A stretch of 64,000 bases of DNA, taken from NCBI GenBank assembly GCA_947447265.1, contig CANFKC010000009.1, positions 1-64,000 of the forward strand. The letters run 5' to 3'. Both the position numbers and the translations under genes were made by a program. The notes under the pieces were generated by a model that searched no databases, was not told the DNA's origin, and saw only the letters and a list, made by a program, of their open reading frames with translations. Shown here in pieces: positions 33,155 through 43,436 of this stretch; the stretch's first letter is position 1; every line of letters begins with the position of its first letter. This DNA comes from Chitinophagaceae bacterium (GTDB lineage: Bacteria; Bacteroidota; Bacteroidia; Chitinophagales; Chitinophagaceae).

Positions 33155-35800
33155 TCACAGCGGTGTGTCTCTGTAGTCCCTGCGTCGCATGATCTTCAGG
33201 TCCTGTAACACGGTGGCTTTTACGTTAAGCGTAAAGTTGAAGCTTTTGCGGGGTCCGAAAGGGTAGGTTTGCAGGTGCATAGCCCAGCAATGCAGGTCAC
33301 GGAATACTTCGATGGAAGTCAACGTAAGCTGTTTATAGGTAAAATTATAACCGGTACTTACGGTAAGTTTCCATCGGCTGGTTACTTGTAACTCACCCGC
33401 GATGCTAGTATAGTGGGTAAGCACCATAGTGTCGCGCCTGCCGTAAGGAGTGTAGTTATTGGCCGCATCCAAAGTGTAGCTCAGGTTTACGCTCCATGGT
33501 ATATTAAAGTCGACATATTCGTTATAGCCGGCATTGTGCATAATGCGGTTATATTCTTCGCTGTTGGTTGGGCTACCCGGACCCTTTTTAGCCTTCGAGC
33601 GAAAATTAGCACCTAACGAAACATTGGCACGGGTAAACCGGCCTAACCCACCGCCTTGTTCAAAAATGGTGGTTTGCATGCGTCGACCATTATTATAGTT
33701 GATAGCATATGGGTCAAAGGAAGCGTTGGATGTAATATTAATTTTATCGAGGATGCTCGTACGGAAGGAGGCACCCAATGTGCTCCATTGAAAAGAATCG
33801 ACTGCCGTATTATATGCCCCACTGAAACTAAGCCCGTCAATAAGGGTCACATTTTTATAGGCGGCTGCAGTGTCTTTCCCGGCTTTCACCTTTATCTGTA
33901 AATTGTTGTTCAAACCGAAATTTATCGCACCAACTTTACCGCTGCCCGGCACGCCCAGCACAGCATTCGGATAAGGCGACAGTAATGGTCTGTTTGCGGT
34001 TGTGTCAATTCTTGCATTGTAATAATAGTTAAACGGTGCGGTAGCGAAATCAGGATGATAGGAAATACCAACGGTGGGAGTAAGTACGTGGCGTATGCCG
34101 CGCAGGGCACCATGTTTGAACAACTTCATCCCATAAATACGGGAGGACAGGCTGAAGCTGGTATTGAAGTCGCGGGCTGAGAAGAATCCGTCTTTGCGCA
34201 GGGTGTCAAGTTTGCGGTCGGCATCATTGTAGTTCACGTATTGTTTTTCCGTGTACCAATATTCGTTGTAGTTGATGCCAAACGACATGTTGATATACCG
34301 CAATACGGTATAGGCCGCACTTACAGGTATGCTATGGCGCACCCCAGTCTGGAAATCGCGCAGGCCGAGATTGTTAGGGTTGAAAGTGCTGTCGTAAAAG
34401 GTCGTTTTATTCAGCATGTCTACGTTGTAGCTGGATGTTATTTTATCATACCAATGCGTGCCAATACTGCGCTTGCTGACAAACGGATTGAATTGCGTAA
34501 CGTGGAAGTTAACGGCAGGCAGCGTAACGTTTACTTGCTTGGTTTGGGTATTCTGGTTATGCAGGGCGCTTATGGTAAGTCCGAAAGGTTTGCCCTGCCA
34601 GGTTTTACCGTATGTAATGTTCGACTGGTACTGGTTCTGCAATATCTGATTAGGGTCATAACTGTTGTTAGAATAGAAGGACGAAGTACCCACCTGCACC
34701 GAAGCATTAAATGTTTGTCCGGGTACTGATTTTCCATCAGAAGCATGGCGCCAGTTTACCATAAAATCTTTCTGTTCTGACGCCCCGGGTTCAAAACTTT
34801 CGCCGGTTTTATTGTAGGCATAGCTCAGGTTAAAGCCGCCCCGGTAGTGGTAAATGTTGGCATAATTCGTTACCGCACTTACTGCATAGCTTCCCTTGGT
34901 GTATATATTGGCCTGGGCAAGCACATCAACATGGTCATTTAGGTAAAAATAATAACCGCCATTAAGCAGGCCCAGTCCACGTGATTGCTCAATGGTATAA
35001 GTTGGTATTACAAAGCCGGATTTTTGTTTTGCTGAAATAGGGAACATGGCAAAGGGAAGCACCAGCGGGGTGGGGACACCCATAATATTGATATTGGCCG
35101 GCCCAGAAACAATTACCTTATTCGGAACAACTTTTATGCGATGCGCATAAATACCAAAATGCGGCGTATCCAGCGCGCAGGTAGTATAAATACTATGCGA
35201 GCCGTATACGGTCTGGTCGCTGTTTCGCTTTATCTGTTCACTATGCATAAAACCTTCACCGTACTGGGTTTGCACATTGCGCACCAGGGCGCGCTTGCTC
35301 TTAAAGTTATATTGGACAGAATCGAATGTGAATTTCTCTGTGCCTTGACTGAAGGTACCTCTCCTTCTGATGCTGGTGTCGGATACAAGGTCGGCCAGTG
35401 GCGGTGCTGCAGTTACCACATTAGTACCCTGGTTAAAGGTCACCTGCCCCGAATTGATCTGTATATCTTCGTAATTCACCTGCACCTTTCCGTATAAATA
35501 CGATTGGTTGGCAGCCATATCTAAAACCGCAGAATCAACCGCATCAGCTTTTACAACAGATGTTAATGCATCTTTCGATATTTTAATGCCCAGTAATGCT
35601 TCAAGCCCAGTTTTCTGAGTTGTATCGTTCTTTGCCGAATCCGTTTTAACAATAAGGCTGGTATCAGATACACTTTTTAGGCTAATGCGGTTCTTTTGTA
35701 TAGAATTATTACCCATGCGGGCATTTTTTTCCTGTGCGGTGGCATTATTTGTTATAAAGAATATAAAAATCATTGCAATACTGAGGGTAAAGCAATGCAT
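33155..35800 (-). CDS. lptD: LPS-assembly protein LptD (Bacteroidetes type)
   Basis: LptD is the outer membrane barrel that inserts lipopolysaccharide into the outer leaflet. The protein has an export signal (MHCFTLSIAMIFIFFITNNATAQ region). A periplasmic OstA/LptA-like beta-jellyroll region follows (SYLYGKVQVNYEDIQINSGQVTFN and ITFDSVQYNFKSKRALVRNVQTQYGEG in part). A large barrel comes after, starting near VIPTYTIEQSRGLGLLNGGYYFYLNDHVD. ATG 35800 starts directly at the signal peptide, giving about 881 residues. Upstream ATGs at 35839 and 35851 add a long basic leader and are less likely. It is divergent from the amidase gene. Confidence 0.9.
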   Translation of the reverse strand: MHCFTLSIAMIFIFFITNNATAQEKNARMGNNSIQKNRISLKSVSDTSLIVKTDSAKNDTTQKTGLEALLGIKISKDALTSVVKADAVDSAVLDMAANQSYLYGKVQVNYEDIQINSGQVTFNQGTNVVTAAPPLADLVSDTSIRRRGTFSQGTEKFTFDSVQYNFKSKRALVRNVQTQYGEGFMHSEQIKRNSDQTVYGSHSIYTTCALDTPHFGIYAHRIKVVPNKVIVSGPANINIMGVPTPLVLPFAMFPISAKQKSGFVIPTYTIEQSRGLGLLNGGYYFYLNDHVDVLAQANIYTKGSYAVSAVTNYANIYHYRGGFNLSYAYNKTGESFEPGASEQKDFMVNWRHASDGKSVPGQTFNASVQVGTSSFYSNNSYDPNQILQNQYQSNITYGKTWQGKPFGLTISALHNQNTQTKQVNVTLPAVNFHVTQFNPFVSKRSIGTHWYDKITSSYNVDMLNKTTFYDSTFNPNNLGLRDFQTGVRHSIPVSAAYTVLRYINMSFGINYNEYWYTEKQYVNYNDADRKLDTLRKDGFFSARDFNTSFSLSSRIYGMKLFKHGALRGIRHVLTPTVGISYHPDFATAPFNYYYNARIDTTANRPLLSPYPNAVLGVPGSGKVGAINFGLNNNLQIKVKAGKDTAAAYKNVTLIDGLSFSGAYNTAVDSFQWSTLGASFRTSILDKINITSNASFDPYAINYNNGRRMQTTIFEQGGGLGRFTRANVSLGANFRSKAKKGPGSPTNSEEYNRIMHNAGYNEYVDFNIPWSVNLSYTLDAANNYTPYGRRDTMVLTHYTSIAGELQVTSRWKLTVSTGYNFTYKQLTLTSIEVFRDLHCWAMHLQTYPFGPRKSFNFTLNVKATVLQDLKIMRRRDYRDTPL

Positions 35801-35848
35801 AGATGAGAATTTTGAAATAAATTTACCGTTCAGGCACATAGGCGGGAG

Positions 35849-35856
35849 CAAAAATA
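35849..35856 (-). promoter_or_regulatory. -7 box (TAttTTTG) of lptD
   Basis: TATTTTTG on the minus strand predicts transcription starting near 35842. That leaves a ~42-nt leader before ATG 35800 and argues against the longer starts. Confidence 0.5.
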
Positions 35857-35912
35857 CTTATTTGGCGTTCACGTTTATCATGTAGTTTGTTTAAATCTAT
35901 TTTTCAATAGCT

Positions 35913-36776
35913 ATGCGCACTTTATTTAACTTAATTATATCGTTTTTAATCTTCAACATACCCCTCAATCTTAATGCCAAAGGAAAGAAAATCAATAAAA
36001 TAATAGTTGACGCTGGGCACGGGGGTAAAGATTACGGTGCGCAGGGCTCATTTTCTTCAGAAAAAGACGTGACGCTCGGTGTTTCTTTAAAGTTAGGAAA
36101 GATACTTACGGATAGTTTGCCTGGTATGCAGGTAGTATACACCCGCACTACGGATATCTACCCGACACTTGTGGAACGCCACGATATTGCCAATAAATCT
36201 GGTGGAGATCTGTTCATTGCTATACATGCGAACTCTACACCATATACCTATACGCATTCTCTGAAAGGGTATAAAACCGTTACGCGCCACCATAAAAAAG
36301 TAAAGCAGCCTATTTACGCATCGGTAAGGCATCATGAAACCTCTCGTCAGGGTGTTGAAACTTATGTGTTGGCTTTACACCGCATGAAGCAACAAGGGGC
36401 TGAGGTGGAAGATGAGTTTTCAGCAAAAGACAGCGCAAACGGCGGTGGCGGAGAAGAAGCCTTGCTGAATGCAAACGATCCGCAAACAGCCATTATTGTT
36501 GCACAATATACCGGTGCCTTTTTGAACAGGAGTATTAAGTTGGGTACACGCATACAGGAACAATTTGCAGCGCAGCGCAGGCCTGACCTTGGCGTTAAGC
36601 AAAAGCCACTGGAAGTATTGGCCGGTAGCGCCATGCCGGGTGTGCTGGTGGAAGTTGGCTTTATCAACAATCCGGAAGAAGAAACCTACCTCAATTCAGA
36701 AAAAGGCCAGCGTGAAGTTGCCTTGGCCATATACCGTGGCATAAAGGCCTATAAAGACGATGTAGAGAACAAATAA
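35913..36776 (+). CDS. N-acetylmuramoyl-L-alanine amidase (Amidase_3)
   Basis: AmiA/B/C-type zinc amidases cut peptide stems from peptidoglycan, mainly during division. The 287-residue protein has a signal peptide (1-22, ending LNLNAKG) and an Amidase_3 domain. The domain has IIVDAGHGGKDYGAQG (zinc His36), SEKDVTLGVSLKLG (zinc Glu), LFIAIHANST (zinc His) and VLVEVGFINNPEEE (catalytic Glu). An insert between HANS and EVGF is rich in Tyr/His/Gly, common in Bacteroidota. It may respond to FtsEX-type control; ftsX is in the same window but not adjacent. Confidence 0.95.
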   Translation: MRTLFNLIISFLIFNIPLNLNAKGKKINKIIVDAGHGGKDYGAQGSFSSEKDVTLGVSLKLGKILTDSLPGMQVVYTRTTDIYPTLVERHDIANKSGGDLFIAIHANSTPYTYTHSLKGYKTVTRHHKKVKQPIYASVRHHETSRQGVETYVLALHRMKQQGAEVEDEFSAKDSANGGGGEEALLNANDPQTAIIVAQYTGAFLNRSIKLGTRIQEQFAAQRRPDLGVKQKPLEVLAGSAMPGVLVEVGFINNPEEETYLNSEKGQREVALAIYRGIKAYKDDVENK

Positions 36777-36859
36777 ATCGTCAATTCCCCTTCAGGTTCG
36801 GATATCTAACGATTAATATTTTTATCTTGTGGAGTAAAACAACATAAAAATAAAGGTCA

Positions 36860-39800
36860 GTGTCAGCTATACAACTCGTTCATAATTTATTCGAACAACA
36901 AAAGGAATTAACCCCGGATCTTTTAGCCGTGGTGTGCGGTGGCTCCTCAATAACCTATACTGAACTAGACCACCGGGCCAACATCTTATCAAGGGCCATA
37001 CTGGCGCATTCGGCTGAATCGGCAATCATTGGCATCAGCACAACACGCAGTATCGATATGGTTGTTGGTGTTGTGGCGATATTGAAGAGCGGCAAAGCAT
37101 ACCTGCCGCTTAACCCAGCCAATCCACCCGCTTATTTACAGAACATAATAGAAGATGCGGAGGTAGATATTTGTATCTCTGGTAAACAGGAATTAGAATT
37201 ATTTCAGGGTCTGGGCATAGCGGCATTGAGCATTGATAGTATCATCATTTCGTCGCAAACTGTTCAGCAGGCACCCGGAAAGCAACTTGCCTATGTAGCG
37301 TACGCTACAGGTGCAAGCGGCAATGCCCAGGCCGTGGTAATGGGCAACGATGCCTGTGTGCACCTCATTAACTGGCAAGAGGATATTTCCATTGCTGGCA
37401 TTAGCACTAAGACCTTACAAATTGCGCCGCTCGATGTGGACACATCGTTCCTGGAAATATTCTCTACCCTAACCACCGGTGGTACCTTGTATCTGGCGGA
37501 AGATAAATTATTACCGGAACCTGCTCATTTATTGGATTATGTCAGTGAGCAAGGGATTAACCGTTTATTCCCGTATCCTGCATTGTTGCAATTGATTAGC
37601 GAAGCTGCTACCACAATGGAACAACCTCCCGGTCGTGTTGCAGAGGTTATCGTTGTTGGTGGAATAATTAACATTAGTGCGGAGATAGCTACATTTATTA
37701 ATTTATTACCCGGGGCAAATTTGTTTCACTATTGGGGTGTGCCTGGGTGCCCTGTTATAGGTTATCATAACTATTCAGGTATTGACGGAATTGTACCTGG
37801 AGTAAGCAGAATTCTTCAACCAGTACCGTATGTCACCACGCACATCCTTGATGCACATTTGAATGAAGCAGAAGTAGGAAATGTCTATATAAGTGGCCCC
37901 GCATTGGCGGAAGGGCAACCGGCAAATGATGAACCTATCATGAACTGGAGTGGCAGCACAGCTATGCCCATGAGGATATTTAAAACAGGGTTTACCGGCC
38001 GGAAACTTGCTTCAGGTCAGGTGGAACTCATTCAAGATAATGGTGCAATTACCAGTTTATTGGGCCATACGATAGCACCCTCAGCCGTCGCACAATTACT
38101 GAAGCAAGCGGAAAATGTGGAAGCAGCTACTGCCGCAGTAATTGGATTGCCGGGTAAGCAAAAAATGGTTGCGTACGTGGTTGCAACAAATAACATAGAA
38201 GATGCTACAGCCTTGAGAAACTCTCTCGCGGAGCATTTGCCGCAATATATGCAGCCTCAGGCGTTTGAATGGCTAAAGGCGCTACCCGCAACTGTTGATG
38301 GACAGCCGAATAAGGAGACGCTGCAAAAGCTTGTTTTAAAGCGGCCGGAGTTAGATACACTTTATAAGGTCCCTCTAAATAATATTGAAAGAAAAGTTTG
38401 CCAGTTGGTTAGTGCTGCATTGGGTATAGATAAAGTGGGTGTTGATGATAATTTGTGGGAGCTGGGGTGTACCTCAATTGTATTAATTCAGTTGGCTCGA
38501 AGGCTATCTACGGAATATGCGGTAGATGTACCGTTTTCATTGTTTTTCAAAGCACAGAATGTTGCTGGTGTCGTCGCGTTTATTAGCGCCGCTGACGGCA
38601 AAATGCCGCAGAAAGCAGCTCCAATCGCAACTCTTGAAGAGTACCCGATGACCGAACAGATGCCTGACACAGATAGTGACGGAGGAGAAGATTTTATTCC
38701 TGAAGGCAGGACAATGGAATTGGTTCCGGCAGAGATCATCAACGTTTCCAGCGAAGATATTCCGCTAACCCCAACACAGCGAGATTTTGTTAGTCAGTTG
38801 GTCAGGAATTACCAGGCAAAAACAAGTGAGAGCAAGCTCCAATCACGAATACCTCAGTTGGACGCGTGGGAGGGTGCAAACTCAGCCATTACGGCTATGA
38901 GTTACCCTATAGTTGCAGATCGTGCAAAGGGTTGTCAGCTATGGGACATAGATGGGAATGAGTATCTTGATATCCGATGGAATAGCCTGTTTGGCCACCA
39001 GCCCGACTTCGTTATTGATGCATTACAAACACAGCTTAAATGGAGCGATTTATCAGGTCGGCAGCAAAAGCTTGCCACTTCGGTAGCTCAACTGGTTGGT
39101 GAAATAACGCGCACAGACAGTGCCATTGTTTGTGGTACAGCAACGGATGCTTTACTCACTGCTATACATATAGCCCGGATAGCTACGGCCAAATTGCCTA
39201 TAGTTGTAATAGCTGGTACAATGGCTGCCGAAGTGTTGCAAGGCATGGCCGATGTAAGCATTGTTACGCAAGATACAATTGACGCCTCAGCTCATATAAG
39301 CGCATTATTAAAACGTGCGGCTGCAATTATTGCCGCTCCCTCAAACCCAACCACGTCTGAAGAACAAGCAGACTTCCTGAGGACCCTCCGAAATTTAAGT
39401 AATGAAGCCGGAGTAGTATTGATTTTTGACGCAGCAAGGGGCGGATTGCCAACGAATACGCCGGTAGACGGTGCCGTACCTGATATGACCATATATGGTG
39501 ATGTTATTGCAGCAGGCTTGCCAATGGGCATCGTCGCGGTTAATAAACCATGGATGACAGGCCTTGGGGACAAAGGGGATACCGTCTTACAACAACTGCA
39601 GCCTGATTATAAGAATCTCAACCCGCTGGCCCTTAACGCCGCTCATGCTGTATTACAGCATACCCTGAATGGCGGAGCTGCTTTGCAGGCACAACTTACT
39701 GACCTTACCACGTCATTCGCCGCAACCATCAATCAATATTGTAGTGAACAGCGGTTGCCGTTTTCTGTTATGCATAATGGTAATGCCTGGAAGCTTGTCG

Positions 39801-42673
39801 CATCAGACGCAGCCTCAGCGCTATTAGGGCTCCTATTTAACTTGTTACTCGAAAAGGGAATATATATTAACGCAACCGACGATTGCTATTTTACTGCTGC
39901 ATTCACAAATGACCATGTTGCATCGTTGTTTTCGAAATTCAAGTTGTGCATTGCCGAACTTGCAACTGGCGGGTTCATTGAATTAATTAACAACGATGAA
40001 ATTATTGAAGAGCTAAGGGAAACTCCGGAGGTTCAGGATGAAATTATAGAGCCGGTACCGATTGAGGAACCATTAGCAGTGAAAGCACCACAGCTACCGG
40101 AAGTGCCGTTTATAGGCCCTACCGATGACGAAGCCCCGCTCTTGTATTCTACTGACGTTGCGCTTTCGGTTGCAATAAGTACCATCGCTCATGAGTTTGC
40201 CGACCATATTGCTGTTCGTACATCAACACAACACCATACCTATAAGTACATCAACGAAAAGTCAAACCAGTTTGCTACATTGTTGCTGATTGGCGGTATT
40301 AAGCCGGGGAATGTTGTAGCAGTTGCGCTTGATCGATCAGTAGAAATGGTTATAACACTGCTGGCCATAATGAAGGCCGGCGGGACCTTTCTTATTCTGG
40401 ATACGGATATGCCGGTTAAAAGAGCGGAGTACATTCTACACGATGCCTCCGCTAAAGTACTGCTCACAGATAAAAAACATGATGGCAGTTACAAATCTGA
40501 CGTAAAGCAAATACTGTTGGAAGAAGCGTGGGTTAAATTACCACGATATACAACTGACGATGTGCAAGTGAAGATAACCGGTAATGACGGCGCGTATGTC
40601 ACTTACATTCAGGGCATAGAAGGAAATCCGCAGGGTATTATAGTGGAACATCACAGCCTGGTAAATCTACTCTTTTACGCACAGCATGCACTGGATATTT
40701 TGCCTGGCGAAAAGGTACTTGCAGCATCCTTGCTTGCTGCAGATAGTTTTGTCTTCGATGTTTTTCTGCCGCTGATCAGCGGAGCCGAGGTGTTTTTGGC
40801 TAACAGCCTGGCTATTAAGAATGCAAAGGCATTATTGGATATTTTAGAAAATGAACAAATTGCAGTTGCGTTGGCCAGTCGCGAAATGTGGCAAAAAATG
40901 CTCAATGCTGGCTTGCCGGGGCACTTGCCTTTAAAGGCTTTATGTGCAGGCGACGGATTGAGTAGAGAAATTTCAGCCCGTTTACTTGAAAAATGCAGTT
41001 TCGTTTATCTCTTGTACTGTAGCCCGGAAGCAACAGTATTTTCGGCGGTTCTGCAAATGAAACCCGGCATCAATCCCAACTTAGTTGGTAGGCCGATTGT
41101 CAATTCTCAGCTCTATGTTTTGGGTGAACACATGGAAAAACTTGCGCCAGGTGAAACTGGCCATGTATACGTAAGTGGTAGCAGCGTAGCCAGGGGGTAC
41201 GTTGGCACGGGTATTGTTGATGACAGGTTTATTGACAACCCTTTTATTGACAATGGCTCGGCAAAAATATTCAGGACCGGAGATGTCGGTAAATTAACGA
41301 AGGGGAACATTGTAGAACTGCTGCAACGTGATGATAGGCAGGTAATTATTGAAGGCTATAGCGTCAATTTAGATGGTGTTGGTGCTGTGATAAGCGGCTT
41401 TGAAAATGCAGGGCAGGCTGGAGTAATTTATAAAGATGATACGCTATTTTGTTACGTTGCCCGGATGGGAAATGGCACAGCTCAAGATATCGCTGGTTGG
41501 AAAATACAGGCGCAGCTAAGTTTGCCTGTGTATATGCAGCCAACGGAATACATTGTGCTTGCTGAAATGCCCTTGACTGCATCTGGTTCGGTCGATTTTG
41601 TGGCACTCCAATCTATAAAACAAGAAATTAAACAAGATAATTTTATTGCTCCGGGCAATGAAACTGAGCAATTGATAGCGGGCATTTGGGCAGAAATACT
41701 TGGCCTTGAAAAAGTTAGCGCTACGGACAATTTCTTTTTGTTAGGTGGCAGTGCGGAGCAGGTCGGGCAAATGGCAAAAATGCTCGAAAAGGCAACACGT
41801 AAAATTGTAAGCATAACTACCATCAACGGTTCACCAACGGTAGAAGCCCTGGCGCTTGCATTGAAAGGTGGTAACGCTATACCGGCAACTGGCTCTATTG
41901 TTAACTTGAAACCTTCTGGCACAAGAATGCCCTTGTACATTGTGCACGGCGAAGACATCAGCATTACGGAGTTTACTGCGGTAGCGAAGCACATGGATCA
42001 GGACCAACCTGTTTTTGGTTTTCAGCCGCGAAGGCTGGAGGAAGGCGGGTCAACTCCACCAACCATGGAACAGATAGCGACCGATTATATTCAGCAGATG
42101 CTTAAGCATAACCAAGGTGGTGCGGTAGCGTTGGCTGGTTATTCTTATGGCGGCTACATAGCCTATGAAATGGCACGCCAGTTAGCGGATTTGGGTAAGC
42201 CTGTGGAGATGCTGGCGATGTTTGATGTATATGCGTATACAAAAGAAGAGCTTGGTCCGAATGCTGAAAAACAGAAGGGTGGTTTGCCCAAAGCAATGTT
42301 CTTGCTTAACTCACTAATTAAACAGCCGTTGGAGACGATTGATTATCAGTCAGGTTCTGCGAAAGATAAATTAGCGGGGCTTTTTTCAGGGCAAAGGAAA
42401 GATAGTGATAAGCTTCACGAGCAATATGAGAACGCCTGCAGAAAGTATACGTTGCAACCCTACAATGGTATTATTGATCTTTTCCGGGTTCAAAAAAGAT
42501 TGTATTTTTTAACCGACATGAAGTTTTTGGGTTGGCGGCCATTTGCTAAAAAAGGCATCAGGGTACATGAAATTCCAGGCGACCATAAAAGCTACATTGA
42601 AGTACCCAATAATAAGGACTTCGCAAAAATATTGCAGAACTCTCTGGATAGTATTGTACCGGGCAAAAAGTAA
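36860..42673 (+). CDS. NRPS-like megaprotein A-T-AMT-A-T-TE with degraded active sites
   Basis: An intact 1937-codon frame from GTG 36860. Domain order: adenylation-like A1 (8-490), carrier T1 (505-575, LGCTS with Ser539), class III aminotransferase-like region (675-1040), A2 (1101-1590), carrier T2 (1597-1670), thioesterase (1690-1930: GYSYGG with Ser1762, Asp1789, His1909). No condensation domain. A1 has YATGASGNAQA for the A3 loop (Lys to Gln157), FKTGF for A7 (Asp to Phe378) and DGQ for A10 (Lys to Gln482). A2 has Gln1258 and Ser1577 at the A3 and A10 lysines but intact FRTGD. The PLP lysine site is Asp881, while Asp857 is kept. T2 has Ala1632 where Ser is expected, next to Ser1631. T1 and the thioesterase look functional. 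Product unknown; possibly a scaffold. Confidence 0.85.
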   Translation: MSAIQLVHNLFEQQKELTPDLLAVVCGGSSITYTELDHRANILSRAILAHSAESAIIGISTTRSIDMVVGVVAILKSGKAYLPLNPANPPAYLQNIIEDAEVDICISGKQELELFQGLGIAALSIDSIIISSQTVQQAPGKQLAYVAYATGASGNAQAVVMGNDACVHLINWQEDISIAGISTKTLQIAPLDVDTSFLEIFSTLTTGGTLYLAEDKLLPEPAHLLDYVSEQGINRLFPYPALLQLISEAATTMEQPPGRVAEVIVVGGIINISAEIATFINLLPGANLFHYWGVPGCPVIGYHNYSGIDGIVPGVSRILQPVPYVTTHILDAHLNEAEVGNVYISGPALAEGQPANDEPIMNWSGSTAMPMRIFKTGFTGRKLASGQVELIQDNGAITSLLGHTIAPSAVAQLLKQAENVEAATAAVIGLPGKQKMVAYVVATNNIEDATALRNSLAEHLPQYMQPQAFEWLKALPATVDGQPNKETLQKLVLKRPELDTLYKVPLNNIERKVCQLVSAALGIDKVGVDDNLWELGCTSIVLIQLARRLSTEYAVDVPFSLFFKAQNVAGVVAFISAADGKMPQKAAPIATLEEYPMTEQMPDTDSDGGEDFIPEGRTMELVPAEIINVSSEDIPLTPTQRDFVSQLVRNYQAKTSESKLQSRIPQLDAWEGANSAITAMSYPIVADRAKGCQLWDIDGNEYLDIRWNSLFGHQPDFVIDALQTQLKWSDLSGRQQKLATSVAQLVGEITRTDSAIVCGTATDALLTAIHIARIATAKLPIVVIAGTMAAEVLQGMADVSIVTQDTIDASAHISALLKRAAAIIAAPSNPTTSEEQADFLRTLRNLSNEAGVVLIFDAARGGLPTNTPVDGAVPDMTIYGDVIAAGLPMGIVAVNKPWMTGLGDKGDTVLQQLQPDYKNLNPLALNAAHAVLQHTLNGGAALQAQLTDLTTSFAATINQYCSEQRLPFSVMHNGNAWKLVASDAASALLGLLFNLLLEKGIYINATDDCYFTAAFTNDHVASLFSKFKLCIAELATGGFIELINNDEIIEELRETPEVQDEIIEPVPIEEPLAVKAPQLPEVPFIGPTDDEAPLLYSTDVALSVAISTIAHEFADHIAVRTSTQHHTYKYINEKSNQFATLLLIGGIKPGNVVAVALDRSVEMVITLLAIMKAGGTFLILDTDMPVKRAEYILHDASAKVLLTDKKHDGSYKSDVKQILLEEAWVKLPRYTTDDVQVKITGNDGAYVTYIQGIEGNPQGIIVEHHSLVNLLFYAQHALDILPGEKVLAASLLAADSFVFDVFLPLISGAEVFLANSLAIKNAKALLDILENEQIAVALASREMWQKMLNAGLPGHLPLKALCAGDGLSREISARLLEKCSFVYLLYCSPEATVFSAVLQMKPGINPNLVGRPIVNSQLYVLGEHMEKLAPGETGHVYVSGSSVARGYVGTGIVDDRFIDNPFIDNGSAKIFRTGDVGKLTKGNIVELLQRDDRQVIIEGYSVNLDGVGAVISGFENAGQAGVIYKDDTLFCYVARMGNGTAQDIAGWKIQAQLSLPVYMQPTEYIVLAEMPLTASGSVDFVALQSIKQEIKQDNFIAPGNETEQLIAGIWAEILGLEKVSATDNFFLLGGSAEQVGQMAKMLEKATRKIVSITTINGSPTVEALALALKGGNAIPATGSIVNLKPSGTRMPLYIVHGEDISITEFTAVAKHMDQDQPVFGFQPRRLEEGGSTPPTMEQIATDYIQQMLKHNQGGAVALAGYSYGGYIAYEMARQLADLGKPVEMLAMFDVYAYTKEELGPNAEKQKGGLPKAMFLLNSLIKQPLETIDYQSGSAKDKLAGLFSGQRKDSDKLHEQYENACRKYTLQPYNGIIDLFRVQKRLYFLTDMKFLGWRPFAKKGIRVHEIPGDHKSYIEVPNNKDFAKILQNSLDSIVPGKK

Positions 42674-42863
42674 TATTTGCATTAGAATGAAGTGCATTTG
42701 CAAGCGTAATATAAAAGACGGTACCAGTTGGGTACTGTTAAAAATGATAGGTGCTTTGCCTCTTCGTGCTTAGCCTGTATTCATTGCAAGAAGCAACAAT
42801 GAATGTTGTAAAAGCTATGCTAATAGCCGCTTTTTAATTATTTTGCGGGTAATAACTGAAAAA

Positions 42864-43406
42864 ATGAGCACACAATTGGGAATAGGGTCACGGGTTGACC
42901 ATTTACATTTTGGTAAAGGGGTAGTTGTAGATACTGCGCTGGAGTTTTACATTATATGGTTCAAATCTCAGCAGGGCACTAAAAGCATCAGTAAAGATTT
43001 TGATGGCTTAAAAGTGTTAGAGGAAGTTGAGGCCGGGGAAGGTGGCGGACCAATATCGCTATCAGATATTGAAAGAGCACTGGAAAACATACTGGATCAA
43101 CGCCTGCACGATGCGCAGATAGTCCCCATTGCACAAAAGTGGAAAAGGGGCATGCTTACGTTGAAGCCCGGCGATGCTACTTCAATTAAAGAAGTGCCTA
43201 TCGATACCTTCTTTCATAAGATAGTAATGATACGCGACAGGATGAGGGTGCTGGAACAGAAAATAAATGCTCACAAGGTGCTAGATGATGCTGATAAGGT
43301 TGAACTGCAGCAATACATTACAGCTGTTTATGGTTCGCTGACTACATTCAACGTATTGTTCAAAGAAACACACCACCAGTTTAAGGGGGCGAGTACAAAG
43401 GACTAA
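42864..43406 (+). CDS. Hypothetical protein, 180 aa
   Basis: No named family. The N-terminus ([23 protein letters not shown]...WF) looks like a small SH3/CarD-like beta barrel of the GxxVxHxxFGxGxV kind, also seen in helicase C-termini, followed by a helical region to residue 180 with many charged residues. This suggests a nucleic-acid or protein contact module (inference). The open frame begins at TTG 42843, but ATG 42864 is the natural start. It lies 190 bp after the NRPS-like gene, with a weak hairpin between them, and 30 bp before a small membrane protein gene. Confidence 0.75.
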   Translation: MSTQLGIGSRVDHLHFGKGVVVDTALEFYIIWFKSQQGTKSISKDFDGLKVLEEVEAGEGGGPISLSDIERALENILDQRLHDAQIVPIAQKWKRGMLTLKPGDATSIKEVPIDTFFHKIVMIRDRMRVLEQKINAHKVLDDADKVELQQYITAVYGSLTTFNVLFKETHHQFKGASTKD

Positions 43407-43436
43407 TTTTTAAAAGGAAGAAACTAAAACACTACT

